Below are positions 41,750-53,077 of a stretch of 64,000 nt of DNA, piece after piece; position 1 is the stretch's first letter; every line of letters starts with the position of its first letter. The DNA is from Paraniabella hibiscisoli. GTDB taxonomy: Bacteria; Bacteroidota; Bacteroidia; Chitinophagales; Chitinophagaceae. The notes beneath the pieces are model-generated. The model searched no databases. It saw only the letters and a list, made by a program, of their open reading frames with translations, and was not told the DNA's origin. The stretch lies in the NCBI RefSeq assembly GCF_022512515.1, contig NZ_JAKWBK010000001.1, positions 2,170,001 to 2,234,000 on the forward strand, written 5' to 3'. The position numbers were made by a program, and so were the translations under genes.

Positions 41750-42895
41750 ATGCTCCAAATATTAATAACAGCTATAATTTCGTTTATAGTTGCATTTTTA
41801 GCAATTCCTGTGATCATTCTGATCGCAGACAAGAAAAAATTGTTTGATATTCCGGATGAGCGTAAGCTTCACAAGCATACAATCGCCTCTTTAGGCGGTG
41901 TGGGGGTTTTCATTGCGCTTACTTTTTCGTCGCTGCTTAATATTTCGTTTCAGGAGAATCCGGAGTTCCAGTATTTCTTTGCGGCTCTTTTTATTATGTT
42001 CTTTATTGGCCTGAAAGACGATATCATAGCGTTATCTGCATTCAAGAAATTTATTGTACAGATAATTGCAGCGGCCATCATAATTCACCTAGGTGGAATT
42101 CGGATTGACAGCTTATTTGGCATCCTTGGAATAGAAACGCTGGAACCTATGTATGGTATTCCGCTTACTTATATTGTTATAGTATTGCTGGTAAATGCTT
42201 TTAATCTTATCGATGGAATTGACGGCCTGGCCGGCGGTTTGGGCCTGATGGTTACTTTGCTGTTAGGAACTTATTTTTACCTGGGTGGGTTACCGGCTTA
42301 CGCCATATTCTCTTTTTCTTTATCGGCAGCTCTATTAGCATTTCTTATTTTTAATTTTCATCCGGCTAAGATTTTTATGGGTGACTCGGGTTCATTACTA
42401 ATTGGAATGGTTGCCTCGATCCTTGTACTAAAATTCGTTTCTGTAGCGTCAAACCCTTCGGCTGTTTTGCCCATTACCTCTGCCGCCGCAATTGGCGTAT
42501 CTATTTTGCTGATACCGTTGGCGGATACCATCAGGGTTTTTGCCATAAGAATATTAAAAGGGCGTTCTCCTTTTTCACCCGATCGAAATCATATACATCA
42601 TATATTATTAGATAAAGGCCTAAATCACTCGTCCATCGTACTGGTTTGTGTATCTGCCAATATTATCATTATTGGAGCGGTATATTTTGGCCGGTCTATG
42701 GGTAATATGGTACTTATGACGTCAGTTTTTGCTTTAACCTTTTTAACTATGGGTGTTTTGTATATTACATTACCTCGCAGAAAACTGGTTCTTCAACGCC
42801 AGATCATTTCCAGTTTGAAGGCTAAAAAAGCTAACTCAAAAGTCATTGATCTTTCTACCAAACAGCATATTCCTATCGAAAAAGTACAAGGTTAA
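41750..42895 (+). CDS. Undecaprenyl-phosphate sugar-1-phosphate transferase, WecA/MraY family
   Basis: An intact frame of 381 residues from the ATG at 41750, which begins a transmembrane helix (LITAIISFIVAFLAIPVIIL). The family motifs are all present: FIGLKDDIIALSAFKKF (Asp-Asp pair), VNAFNLIDGIDGLAGGLG, KIFMGDSGSLLIG and the HIHHILLDKG histidines. It transfers a sugar phosphate, probably GlcNAc-1-P, from UDP-sugar to undecaprenyl phosphate, starting synthesis of a surface glycan. The substrate is inferred from resemblance to WecA rather than MraY. Confidence 0.9.
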   Translation: MLQILITAIISFIVAFLAIPVIILIADKKKLFDIPDERKLHKHTIASLGGVGVFIALTFSSLLNISFQENPEFQYFFAALFIMFFIGLKDDIIALSAFKKFIVQIIAAAIIIHLGGIRIDSLFGILGIETLEPMYGIPLTYIVIVLLVNAFNLIDGIDGLAGGLGLMVTLLLGTYFYLGGLPAYAIFSFSLSAALLAFLIFNFHPAKIFMGDSGSLLIGMVASILVLKFVSVASNPSAVLPITSAAAIGVSILLIPLADTIRVFAIRILKGRSPFSPDRNHIHHILLDKGLNHSSIVLVCVSANIIIIGAVYFGRSMGNMVLMTSVFALTFLTMGVLYITLPRRKLVLQRQIISSLKAKKANSKVIDLSTKQHIPIEKVQG

Positions 42896-42936
42896 TTATT
42901 CTGTTCCGCGGGTGTCTTAAATTTATTGCATTTTGT

Positions 42937-42944
42937 TAGCTTTG
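42937..42944 (+). promoter_or_regulatory. -7 box TAGCTTTG of frr
   Basis: TAGCTTTG fits TAnnTTTG exactly and lies 22 nt before the frr ATG. A TTG at the usual upstream distance is absent. Confidence 0.45.
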
Positions 42945-42965
42945 CCACACTTCAAAATATAATAT

Positions 42966-43528
42966 ATGCAAGATCAAATTGATAAGATTGTAGCCGCCGC
43001 GGAAGAGAGTATGAAAAAAGCCATTTCGCATTTGGAAGCTGAATTAGTGAAAATTCGCGCAGGCAAAGCCACCCCACAGATAGTTGACGGCATCATGGTT
43101 GATTATTATGGATCATCTGTACCTATTGGTCAGGTAGGAAATATTACCGTAATGGATGCCCGTACACTCAACATTCAGCCCTGGGAAAAAATATGCTGCA
43201 ACCTATAGAAAGAGCCATCATTGCGGCAAATATTGGTATCAATCCCCAGAATGACGGTATAAATATTCGCTTGTTTTTGCCCCCATTAACGGAAGAGAGA
43301 AGAAAAGAGCTGGTGAAAAGGAGCCAGGGAGAAGGCGAAAACTCAAAAGTAGGGGTGAGAAGCGGCAGGAGAGACGCTATAGAAGCGATTAAAAAATTAC
43401 AAAAAGATGGACTGAGCGAAGATGCATCAAAAGATGCCGAAGCCAGTGTGCAGCAACTTACAGATAGTTATATAGCTTTCGTTGAAAAGCATTTAGTTGC
43501 AAAAGAAAAAGAAATCATGTCCATTTAA
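42966..43528 (+). CDS. frr: Ribosome recycling factor (frame break at ~43188)
   Basis: 187 residues after adding one A at 43186-43191, close to the usual 185. It has SHLEAELVKIRAGKATPQIV, VGNITVMDARTLNIQPWEK and INIRLFLPPLTEERRKELVK. RRF with EF-G splits post-termination ribosomes and is essential, so the break must be an error. The downstream ppk2 gene starts 14 nt after the stop. Confidence 0.95.
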
Positions 43529-43541
43529 TAAAGTGCCAACA

Positions 43542-44294
43542 ATGAGCAATTACAATCTTTCCGAAATTAGTACCAGGGCTCCGGAACATTTTAAAAAAGA
43601 AGATTGTAAAAAAGAAACCCAGTTAATTTTGGAGGAGCTGGATGAACTCCAAAACCTGTTATATGCCGGGGGCAAACACGCCGTACTCATTATATTGCAG
43701 GGAATGGATGCCAGCGGTAAAGACGGAGCTATTAAAAATGTGTTCGGTCGCATGAATCCGCAGGGCGTGCAGGTAACATCATTTAAAGTTCCTACTGAGG
43801 AAGAGCTGGCCCACGATTTTTTGTGGCGTATTCATAAAAATGTACCCGCGAAAGGTCATATAAAGGTTTTTAATCGTTCTCACTATGAAGATGTATTGGT
43901 AACCCGTGTACATGGCTGGTGCAACGATAAATTGGCCAGACAACGTTTTGATGCCATCAACAACTTCGAAAAACTGTTACAAGAGCATGGTGGTACCCAC
44001 ATTTTAAAGTTCTACCTGCATGTTTCTGCCGAAGAACAGGCTGAAAGATTGAAAGAAAGAATGAGTAACCCAGCCAAAATGTGGAAGTATAATGAGAACG
44101 ATTTTAAGGAAGCGGCCCTGAGAGATCAATATTACAAATACTATAAGGAATGTTTTGTAAATTGTAGCCAGCCCCAATGGCAGATTATACCTGCAGATCA
44201 GAATTGGTATAAGGAGTATTGCCTGGCAAAAGCTTTAAAAGAGCATTTGGAAAAGCTGAAGATGAAATATCCTGTTTTGCCACCGAAAAACTAA
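43542..44294 (+). CDS. Polyphosphate kinase 2 family protein
   Basis: An intact frame of 250 residues from the ATG at 43542. It has the Walker A loop LQGMDASGKDGAIKNVFGRM, the Walker B-like FNRSHYEDVLVTRVHGW and the lid region ERLKERMSNPAKMWKYNEND, as in PPK2 enzymes. These transfer phosphate from polyphosphate to nucleoside mono- or diphosphates. The length and the lack of a duplicated domain place it in the single-domain group; whether it prefers NMP or NDP is not decided by sequence alone. Confidence 0.92.
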   Translation: MSNYNLSEISTRAPEHFKKEDCKKETQLILEELDELQNLLYAGGKHAVLIILQGMDASGKDGAIKNVFGRMNPQGVQVTSFKVPTEEELAHDFLWRIHKNVPAKGHIKVFNRSHYEDVLVTRVHGWCNDKLARQRFDAINNFEKLLQEHGGTHILKFYLHVSAEEQAERLKERMSNPAKMWKYNENDFKEAALRDQYYKYYKECFVNCSQPQWQIIPADQNWYKEYCLAKALKEHLEKLKMKYPVLPPKN

Positions 44295-44355
44295 AGGGAA
44301 GCAAAAGCACTGGAAGGTGGCGCTAAATTTGTTTATGTAAATCAAAATTTTAACT

Positions 44356-44765
44356 ATGGGATTTTTAAAAGAATTTAGAGATTTTGCCGTTAAAGGTAAT
44401 GTTGTAGACCTCGCTGTAGCGGTGGTAATTGGAGGTGCATTCGGCAAAATTGTTACTTCATTGGTTGAGGACATTATTACTCGGCTATATTGACACCGGC
44501 ATTGGAGAAGGCCAATTTAAAGAATCTCAGTGAGTTGACATTTCCGGGAACTGCCATTAAATATGGGAACTTCCTGTCCCAGATCATATCCTTTATCATA
44601 ATCGCGTTTGCACTGTTTTTGATTGTAAAGGCGGTTAATAGCTTTAAACGCAAAGAGCAGGCCGCAGCACCTGCGGGTCCCTCTTCAACAGATCAGCTGT
44701 TAATAGAAATCCGGGACGAATTGAAAAAAGGCCTTAATTGGCAGTTTAAAATATTAATTTCGTGA
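44356..44765 (+). CDS. mscL: Large-conductance mechanosensitive channel (frame break at ~44482)
   Basis: 136 residues after adding one C near 44482. The N-terminal helix [20 protein letters not shown] and the pore helix [20 protein letters not shown] are unmistakable; the second transmembrane helix ([20 protein letters not shown]) and a basic C-terminal helix follow. MscL opens at high membrane tension to release solutes during osmotic downshock. A terminator lies at its stop. Confidence 0.93.
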
Positions 44766-44795
44766 AGTCCTGCTTTTACGGCAGGACTTTATTAT
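44765..44795 (+). terminator. Rho-independent terminator of mscL
   Basis: AAGTCCTGC (44765-44773) pairs perfectly with GCAGGACTT (44781-44789) around a seven-base loop, followed by TATTATT. It overlaps the end of the mscL stop codon. Confidence 0.8.
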
Positions 44796-44814
44796 TCCCC
44801 AATAAAAAGACACA

Positions 44815-45609
44815 GTGACAAATTCCACCTACCAAATAAAGCTTTCTCAATTCGAAGGTCCTTTCGACCTTTTACTGTTCTTTATTGAGCGTGACGAGCT
44901 GGATATCTATAATATTCCCATTACTCAGATAACCAATGATTTTCTCGACTATATCCACAACCAGGATGCATTGAATATTGAGTTGTCCAGTGAGTTTATT
45001 CTGTTTGTATCTACATTAATGCGTATTAAAGCAAAAATGCTGATACCACGTAAGGAGCTGGATGCACAGGGAAATGAAATTGATCCGCGCGAAGAATTAG
45101 TAAGTAAATTACTGGAGTATAAGAAATTTAAAGAGGCGGCAGCTTTAATGGCGGAGAAGGAAGCCCTTAGAATGTTGATGATTAAAAGAGGAAACATTCA
45201 AAAAGAGCTTTCGCATGTGGGCGAAGAAGCAGGAGAGGGGACCGAAATACAAGCACTGTCTTTATTTAAACTTATGAAAGCCTTTGAAAAGGCTATGCAG
45301 AAGTATAGCGATCGGGTTAACACGCCGGTGCACACGGTGGTTCAATATAGCTATACTATGGAAACCAGCCGCGGACAGGTTATCAATTTAGCTCAGAGGG
45401 AGAAAAATGTGTCGTTTGAGAAGCTATTTGCGGTAGCAGAAAATCGTGTTCAGGCCATTTTTATGTTTCTTTCGGTACTCGAATTGGTACAGCAAAACTT
45501 TCTGAAGATCATGATTGGAGAAGGGATGAATAATTTTATTCTTGAATTTGTGGAGCCTGAAGACCGGGATCCGGATATTGAAGTGAGCGATATTTCTTCT
45601 TTTGATTAA
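44815..45609 (+). CDS. scpA: Segregation and condensation protein A
   Basis: An intact frame of 264 residues from a GTG start at 44815. The N-terminal kleisin signature is clear: YQIKLSQFEGPFDLLLFFIE followed by RDELDIYNIPITQITNDFLD, and the C-terminal winged helix appears as VSFEKLFAVAENRVQAIFMF. ScpA joins SMC and ScpB in chromosome condensation. scpB is not adjacent. Confidence 0.95.
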   Translation: MTNSTYQIKLSQFEGPFDLLLFFIERDELDIYNIPITQITNDFLDYIHNQDALNIELSSEFILFVSTLMRIKAKMLIPRKELDAQGNEIDPREELVSKLLEYKKFKEAAALMAEKEALRMLMIKRGNIQKELSHVGEEAGEGTEIQALSLFKLMKAFEKAMQKYSDRVNTPVHTVVQYSYTMETSRGQVINLAQREKNVSFEKLFAVAENRVQAIFMFLSVLELVQQNFLKIMIGEGMNNFILEFVEPEDRDPDIEVSDISSFD

Positions 45610-45676
45610 GAGGAATAATTCTTGCTTATAAAACGCAATTGTCTCTAAACATCATAAAATAATAAAATAACAACAA

Positions 45677-46090
45677 ATGAAACGCTTCGCAACTGCCAAT
45701 TGGCAAGGATCAGGTAAAGAGGGTAAAGGAACCAATTCTACCCAATCAGGCGTATTGAACAACGCTCAATATTCTTTTAAAACACGTTTTGAAGATGGAA
45801 ACCCGGGAACAAATCCCGAAGAACTGGTGGCTGCGGCCCATTCAGGCTGCTTTACCATGAAGCTGAGTTTTGTATTGAACGAAGCCGGATTTACCGCCGA
45901 TAATATCGACACTAAATGCACGATCGATTTCCAGGACGGCGCTATTGTGGGAAGTCATTTAGACATTACTGCAACAATTCCAGGAATTGATGATGCGCAG
46001 TTTCAGGCCGCAGTAAAAAATGCTGAAGAAAACTGCCCGATCAGCAAATTGTTGAATACAAAAATTACTTCAACAGCTACTCTGGCTTAG
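45677..46090 (+). CDS. OsmC-family peroxidase
   Basis: An intact frame of 137 residues. Both redox-active cysteines are present: [18 protein letters not shown] and [14 protein letters not shown]. The start [18 protein letters not shown] is typical of the OsmC subgroup that reduces organic hydroperoxides. It stands alone between scpA and a bidirectional terminator. Confidence 0.93.
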   Translation: MKRFATANWQGSGKEGKGTNSTQSGVLNNAQYSFKTRFEDGNPGTNPEELVAAAHSGCFTMKLSFVLNEAGFTADNIDTKCTIDFQDGAIVGSHLDITATIPGIDDAQFQAAVKNAEENCPISKLLNTKITSTATLA

Positions 46091-46113
46091 TCTGATTGTA
46101 CATAATGTATAGA

Positions 46114-46150
46114 AAAATCCCCGTCAATCATTTTGAACGGGGGATTTTGT
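46114..46150. terminator. Bidirectional terminator
   Basis: AAAATCCCCGT (46114-46124) pairs with ACGGGGGATTTT (46137-46148) with a single bulged G, flanked by A and T runs. It lies between the convergent OsmC and OmpP1 genes. Confidence 0.8.
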
Positions 46151-46172
46151 TGATATATAAATGTTTGATTGC

Positions 46173-47670
46173 CTAAATTTTGAAGCCCAAGGTCAACAAT
46201 ACTCTTGAGTTGTTGTTTTTAATTTGTGCCGGGAAAAAATCATTGGTAGTTAAGCGATAAGGGAACAATACATCTTTTCCGAAGCTGTGTACATAACCCA
46301 GGTCGATGAAGAACCCTCTGTTACGGTATCCTAAACCACCGGTACCCTGCAGCAATTCGCCTTTTTCGCCTGCAATATTTTTGTAAGGGTTACCATAATA
46401 AGCACCACCAAAACGAACAGCAATGGTATTGAATTTCAGTTCAGCACCCAGTCTCGCGTTAACGGCACCTTTATAAGCATTATCTATAGCATTATTTAAA
46501 GGCGTGAAATAGTCATTATTGGCGCCCCGATCGTCTCTTGTTGTGCGGAAGTTAGATGCCATATAATTTACATACTCCACATCACCCGATACAAAACCCT
46601 TCTGGCTGCTTACATCGTTCACATTACCAAACAGCAATGAAAAGCTACCCATGAATTTGTAAGGCGTATTCAGGTTATAATCATAAATCAACTCGTTGCT
46701 GGTATTTTGTTTGTCAATATCATCCAGATTAGCACCAGCTGTAGCTATATAGCTATCACTTAAAGAATAAAAAGTAGGGGAGTGCGCTGCAAAACCCAAT
46801 CTTAAATTCTCAGTTGCTTTAAAAACAACACCAGCCTTTACGTTAATACCAACACCTTTTGTGATGAGATCGTCATCAAACCATGCTGCATCAAAACCGT
46901 TGCGGTTGTTCCGGGGTCCTGCTCTGTATATTGCCTGGTAGCACCATATCTCAGCATCGGAATACCAATAGTACCACCCAGGTAAACCCTGTCATTTAAG
47001 TTGGCAGCACCCGCAATAGCTAATTCAGTAATACCACCATTAGTAGTAATCACCTGTCTTTGTTCCAAACCACTTGCTCTTGCCAGATCTACAGCGGTGG
47101 ACGAAAGGTCTATGTTACCGCCATTGGGAGTTTCCTTAATCCACCCCGACTTAACTGCAAGGTCTGAACCATATTCATTTGTTCCATTGTTGGCAACGAT
47201 GTCGTCTATAAAATAGTCGGCCATAGAAGTACGGCTTAGCTGGCCACCTTTATTGGAATAAACAACACGATTATTAAAATCAGCTAATCTGTTGATGGCA
47301 ATTCCAAAGGCTGAGCTTTTAAGTGAGCCTCCGCCATAGGAAGGTTTACCCAAGACAAAACCTGTTGTTCCAAGGAAGCCCGAGCCTTTATTTTCTTTTT
47401 GAGATACTCCTAGGTAAGTACTGCTGTTGTTTAAAAAGTTACCACCGCCGGATATAACAAAGTCTCCGGTTTTATAAAACCCGATGTTAGCGGGGTTGGA
47501 GAAAATAGTTGAAATCTCTCCACCTATAGCACCATTCGCATTACCTATAGCCTGAGAACGCGCAGTACCGGAAGCTTGTAACCAGGAATACCTTAAGGCA
47601 TCCTCTGGTGTTTGTGCCTGGGAAACGCTATATGCAGATACCAGCATTACAGCCAGAAAAACTTTTTCAT
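46173..47670 (-). CDS. OmpP1/FadL-like outer-membrane protein (two frame breaks)
   Basis: About 499 residues after adding one base at the T5 run 47663-47667 (next to the true ATG at 47670) and one near 46914. The signal peptide is VFLAVMLVSAYSVSQAQ. The FadL-type N-terminus is visible as ALRYSWLQASGTARSQAIGN and GGEISTIFSNPANIGFYKTG, and the chain ends in a beta strand with aromatic residues (RVLLTLGFKI). FadL-like porins take up hydrophobic compounds through a lateral gate; the ligand here is unknown. Confidence 0.85.
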
Positions 47671-47730
47671 GTATAAAATTTAATAGGTTTAAAGTAGTAA
47701 TAATAATCAACACACACTTAAGCGGCTATA

Positions 47731-48759
47731 CTAAAATCTTCTGCCGCTTCCGCCGCCGCCGCCAGTGCTTCCACCTCCGCCGCCACCGCCAGAACTACCG
47801 CTGCTTGATGGAGCAGAATAAGACGGTGATGAAGAAGGTTGCGAATAGCTTGGACGACTATCATTACTCCTGGATGGTGGTGAGTAGGTATCCCGGCTAT
47901 AGGTTTGTCCCTGGTTGTAAGAACGATTATAGCTTCCTGTATTAGCCGAACGGCCATAAGAACCTGAGTTGCTGGTATTGGTACTTACGCTGGCATTGCT
48001 TCTTACACCATAAGTGCTTCTGTAAGTGCCACCGGTTGGATTAATATATCCGGGTGTAGTTCGTCCGCTACCGCCAGTACCAACGCTCATATTTCCACGC
48101 CCTCCATAGCTACCCAGGTTGCTATTGGTTCTCGGACCATAATCAGCCCTCCGGCCTATGGCTACACCACCGCCATACCAGCCGCCGCCCCAGCCCCAGC
48201 CGGATCCATACCAGCCATTGTACCAGGGGTCGTACCAGCCGCCCCAGCCGCCGCCCCAACCAAATCCACCGCCCCAGCCAGCATACCAGGGACTATTCCA
48301 GCCCCAGCCACCCCAGCCGCCGCCCCAGCCAAATCCACCACCCCAGCCCCAGCCGGAGTACCAGGGGTTATACCACATATTCCAGTAGCTAACGGGGCTC
48401 CATGGGTTATTCCAATACCAGGGGTCATTCCAATAAGCCCAATTATTATAATAGCTGAAATTATAGCGGTCGCCATAGTACCAGTCATTCAGATCATTCC
48501 AACGGTTACGGTTGCGCACTTTCATCCGCAGGTAGCGGTCGTCATAGTCTTCATACTCCTCGTCTGCATCATCATAAGTACGATACCTTCTTTCATCGGT
48601 TTTTTTAATTTTTGCATACTCTTCCTGGGTAGGAGCGGGCGAACTATACACGTCGTCAGGTGTTTGCCCGGTTCGGTAGGCAGTAGAACAGCTGGCTAGC
48701 GCCACCATTATACCTACGAGAAACAGTAGGGTTGTAGATTTTATTTTCATTTTGGCCAT
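47731..48759 (-). CDS. Gly/Trp/Tyr-rich lipoprotein
   Basis: An intact frame of 342 residues. It has a lipoprotein signal (STTLLFLVGIMVALASC) with lipidation Cys near residue 24. Residues ~25-85 are acidic/basic, residues ~90-200 are very rich in Trp, Gly and Tyr with two copies of a 23-residue unit, and residues ~200-342 are Ser/Gly/Tyr/Asn-rich, ending in a poly-Gly stretch. Such low-complexity proteins are widespread in Bacteroidota surfaces; no activity is known. Its stop lies 60 nt upstream of the OmpP1 start on the same strand. Confidence 0.75.
   Translation of the reverse strand: MAKMKIKSTTLLFLVGIMVALASCSTAYRTGQTPDDVYSSPAPTQEEYAKIKKTDERRYRTYDDADEEYEDYDDRYLRMKVRNRNRWNDLNDWYYGDRYNFSYYNNWAYWNDPWYWNNPWSPVSYWNMWYNPWYSGWGWGGGFGWGGGWGGWGWNSPWYAGWGGGFGWGGGWGGWYDPWYNGWYGSGWGWGGGWYGGGVAIGRRADYGPRTNSNLGSYGGRGNMSVGTGGSGRTTPGYINPTGGTYRSTYGVRSNASVSTNTSNSGSYGRSANTGSYNRSYNQGQTYSRDTYSPPSRSNDSRPSYSQPSSSPSYSAPSSSGSSGGGGGGGSTGGGGGSGRRF
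48239..48368 (-). repeat. 69-bp in-frame tandem duplication in the Gly/Trp-rich gene
   Basis: Two GC-rich copies (about 48239-48291 and 48308-48368) share CAGCCGCCGCCCCA and CCAAATCCACC, offset by 69 bp (23 codons). They encode GGGFGWGGGWGGW-like units. Expansion by replication slippage is the likely origin. Confidence 0.75.
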
Positions 48760-49009
48760 TTATATATATTTAATAATTGTTTTAGTTGGGCTTAAAATTT
48801 ACATTTGCGATCCCTAAAATAGCAATTTGTAAAAATAACACATTATCCCCTAATTGTTGTGACGCTGAAACGTGATAAAAGGATGCACAATTTGCTTTTA
48901 ATTCACAACATTTTTTGTTAAAAAAGGTTGGTTGGCGAAATAGTGGTGAAAATGAAGGGTGAAAAGATATTTTAAGGAACAGGAATATGGATAAACGGCT
49001 TATTATTAG

Positions 49010-50511
<1,502 letters not shown>

Positions 50512-50590
50512 TAGTATTACTTTTGGGAATAAATATATCAGCCGGGAGATTTCAGAGTTTCCTGGCTTTTTTCATTGCAGACGGCAATAA

Positions 50591-50618
50591 AAAAGATCCC
50601 TGAAAGGATCTTTTTACA
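50591..50618. terminator. Bidirectional terminator after proS
   Basis: AAAGATCC (50592-50599) and GGATCTTT (50606-50613) form a perfect stem with loop CTGAAA, with A and T runs on both sides. It separates proS from the convergent DUF3108 gene. Confidence 0.85.
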
Positions 50619-50639
50619 TTTAAAATGAGGTTGTTATAC

Positions 50640-51464
50640 TTAATTCTTTTTGATCAAAGCGGTCATAGGGTTACGCAGGTTTTCAAAGCTGGTCATATCA
50701 ATTCTTACCTTACCTACTATAATCGGGCTTTCAATTCTAACGGGTACGTGATTGGCATCGTCCGTTACCCAAACCGTCATTTGTTCACCACCTTCAAAAA
50801 TGGTTCCTTTTATAGTTAAAGGTTTGAATTTGATAGTATTAAACTTGCCGTATTTGGTACTTACCACTTCTTTTCCGAGGTAACGTACATACATCGAATG
50901 CACTTCGTTGTCCAGGAAAACATTAAAAGGTATTCTGTCGTTCACTTTTAAGCCGTTAAAATTGATATTTCTGGCATAAAAAACAGCGCTTACCACGTCA
51001 TGTGCACAAGCAGGCATTTTAAAAACGCCTTCGCTGCTGATAGCGGTATTGGCTGCACGATTAAAATTGACGTTCTGGTATTTTTTATAGCCGCCTTCGT
51101 CTATGTTTCTTACAAATTTTAGAGGGAGCAAACTTTCGGCATCCATATAAGTTTCATAAGTGTCCTTTGCTTTGTAAGCCCACTCGTAGGAAGGCAAAGT
51201 ATGTCCTTCGCCCACTACATGATATACATTTTTACCGTTTAATTTTTCCAGTGTGGTTGTGAAAGATCCTGCTCCGGCGGTAACATTAATCAGTTTGGCT
51301 GCTGTGTAATAAACAACAAAGCCCACTTTTTCCCCGGCTTTAAAAGCAGTATTGGTAATCCCGCATTTTTGTACAGATTCGTTTTCTTTCACAGCCGGCA
51401 GCCTGGTATTAGCCATTGCGGCAATAGCAAAAAGAGAGAGTACAGATAATTTAAGTGCTTTCAT
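50640..51464 (-). CDS. DUF3108 secreted protein
   Basis: An intact frame of 274 residues with a signal peptide (LSVLSLFAIAAMANT). DUF3108 features are KAGEKVGFVVYYTAAKLINV, DTYETYMDAESLLPLKFVRN and LTIKGTIFEGGEQMTVWVTD. Such proteins are predicted beta-rich and periplasmic or outer-membrane facing; function is unknown. Its start overlaps the stop of the flippase-like gene by 14 nt, so the pair is co-translated. Confidence 0.85.
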   Translation of the reverse strand: MKALKLSVLSLFAIAAMANTRLPAVKENESVQKCGITNTAFKAGEKVGFVVYYTAAKLINVTAGAGSFTTTLEKLNGKNVYHVVGEGHTLPSYEWAYKAKDTYETYMDAESLLPLKFVRNIDEGGYKKYQNVNFNRAANTAISSEGVFKMPACAHDVVSAVFYARNINFNGLKVNDRIPFNVFLDNEVHSMYVRYLGKEVVSTKYGKFNTIKFKPLTIKGTIFEGGEQMTVWVTDDANHVPVRIESPIIVGKVRIDMTSFENLRNPMTALIKKN

Positions 51465-52452
51465 TTCTATTTTTAAAAATATTCTTAATCCCCAGTATCA
51501 GCAAGCTCCCGATCAGGGCCGGAAATACCAGGTTTATTAACCATATACTTAACGAAGTTAAGCTTACGCCCAAATGGTTGGTTGTAAATAATCCCATAAG
51601 CTGGATGCTTAATTCGTTTTTTAAGCCCAGGTCAGTAAAAAGTGCAATAGTGGGTATTATTGCCATCACTAAAAACATCACACTTATTCCCATCCAGCTT
51701 TGAAATACAGTTACATTTACATCGAACAGCTGAAACAGTAAAAAATACTGCAGGCTAAACACTGAAAACCGTATCACAGACAAAGACAAGAACTTTACAA
51801 GCAACGTTGCATTGATATGCTCAATAGCCTCAATGGCCCACGAAAATTTACTGACCTGCGGCAATTTATCAATAATTTTTATTAGCCAGGGCAGCCGGAA
51901 ATAAAATAACAGTAGTGTAACAATAATAATGGCCGAAACCCATACAAAAGCATTGATAAATGCCTGTGTAGCAATGCCTGCGAGTACCAGATCCTGCTTT
52001 ATAAATAGTAATGCGGCCAGGCCCATTGCAAATGTGACGATGAGCTGGCTCATATTCGCAACAACGGTCAAAGAAATTGCTTTGATGCGGTTCCCTTCGC
52101 TCATATAGAGCACCCGCCCAAAATATTCCCCAATACTGTTGGGTGTACTGATAGAAAAGGATATGCCGGAAAGAATGGCTTTAAACGCCCTTCCGAAACT
52201 AATATGTTGAACCCTCTTTACCGCAAGCATCCACTTATAGGCTTCCAGTCCCCAATTAACTATCATTAGGACTACTGTTATTAAAAGGAAGAGGATATTG
52301 GTGCTGGCCAGCGATGATTTAATACGGGAAAGGGACGCTTCGAGGCCTTTCTGACTGCCGATCTGATTATAAATAGACCAGGCCAGCCAAATAAAGAGCA
52401 CCGGCCCCAAAAAGTAATTGATGAATATTTTAATATTTTTGTTCACCTTCAC
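51451..52452 (-). CDS. Flippase-like (LPG synthase TM/UPF0104) membrane protein
   Basis: An intact frame of 333 residues with about eight hydrophobic helices. Conserved parts include MIVNWGLEAYKWMLAVKRVQ, the SFSISTPNSIGEYFGRVLYM loop and LTVVANMSQLIVTFAMGLAA, typical of the membrane domain of MprF-like and UPF0104 proteins, without the soluble lysyl-transferase domain. A lipid or polyprenol flippase role is inferred from the family. It is divergent from ruvC with 23 nt between start codons. Confidence 0.82.
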   Translation of the reverse strand: MKVNKNIKIFINYFLGPVLFIWLAWSIYNQIGSQKGLEASLSRIKSSLASTNILFLLITVVLMIVNWGLEAYKWMLAVKRVQHISFGRAFKAILSGISFSISTPNSIGEYFGRVLYMSEGNRIKAISLTVVANMSQLIVTFAMGLAALLFIKQDLVLAGIATQAFINAFVWVSAIIIVTLLLFYFRLPWLIKIIDKLPQVSKFSWAIEAIEHINATLLVKFLSLSVIRFSVFSLQYFLLFQLFDVNVTVFQSWMGISVMFLVMAIIPTIALFTDLGLKNELSIQLMGLFTTNHLGVSLTSLSIWLINLVFPALIGSLLILGIKNIFKNRNEST

Positions 52453-52475
52453 AAGAAGGTAAAAATAATATCTGT

Positions 52476-53033
52476 TTGCAAGAATCTTCCAAAATAATAT
52501 TGGGTATTGATCCTGGAACCATCATTATGGGTTATGGGATCATCGCTTGTCAGCGGCAAAAAATACAGTTGCTGGAAATGCACGCGTTAAAACTGCCGGC
52601 AAAAAAGAGCAACTACGAAAGGTTGAACCTCATCCACCAAAAAGTAACAGAACTTATTAAGACCTACCGACCGACAGAGTTTGCTATTGAAGCGCCATTT
52701 TTCGGAAAAAACGTACAAAGTATGTTAAAACTGGGTCGTGCGCAGGGGGTAGCTATTGCAGCAGCAATGCATTATGATCTACCCATAACAGAGTATTCTC
52801 CTAAGAAAGTAAAGCTGGCGGTAACCGGTAATGGTAATGCAGAGAAGGAGCAGGTATGGAAAATGCTGCAGCAAACTATGAATATCAAGGAATTGCCACA
52901 ATATTTTGATGCAACCGATGCGCTGGCAGTAGCGGTGTGCCATCATTACCAGATCTTATCGCCTATTCCTTCTTCCGGTAGTTTCAAAGGTTGGGATGAC
53001 TTCATTAAGAAAAATCCTGAAAGGGTAAAGTAA
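52476..53033 (+). CDS. ruvC: Holliday junction endonuclease RuvC
   Basis: An intact frame of 185 residues beginning at a TTG. The catalytic acids are present: ILGIDPGTIIMGYGII (first Asp), FAIEAPFFGKNVQSMLKLGR (Glu) and FDATDALAVAVCHHYQ (last two Asp). RuvC resolves four-way junctions together with RuvAB. The TTG start is accepted because the family homology begins about nine residues later and no ATG precedes it. Confidence 0.95.
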   Translation: MQESSKIILGIDPGTIIMGYGIIACQRQKIQLLEMHALKLPAKKSNYERLNLIHQKVTELIKTYRPTEFAIEAPFFGKNVQSMLKLGRAQGVAIAAAMHYDLPITEYSPKKVKLAVTGNGNAEKEQVWKMLQQTMNIKELPQYFDATDALAVAVCHHYQILSPIPSSGSFKGWDDFIKKNPERVK

Positions 53034-53077
53034 GCAGTTTGAGAACTGCCAGGGAAATTGAGTAAATTGCAAGTAAG

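Noticed and set aside
48158-48388. Pro/Gln-rich plus-strand frame opposite the Gly/Trp-rich gene
   Set aside because: It is the mirror of the Gly/Trp codons (CCN opposite GGN) and needs no independent gene.
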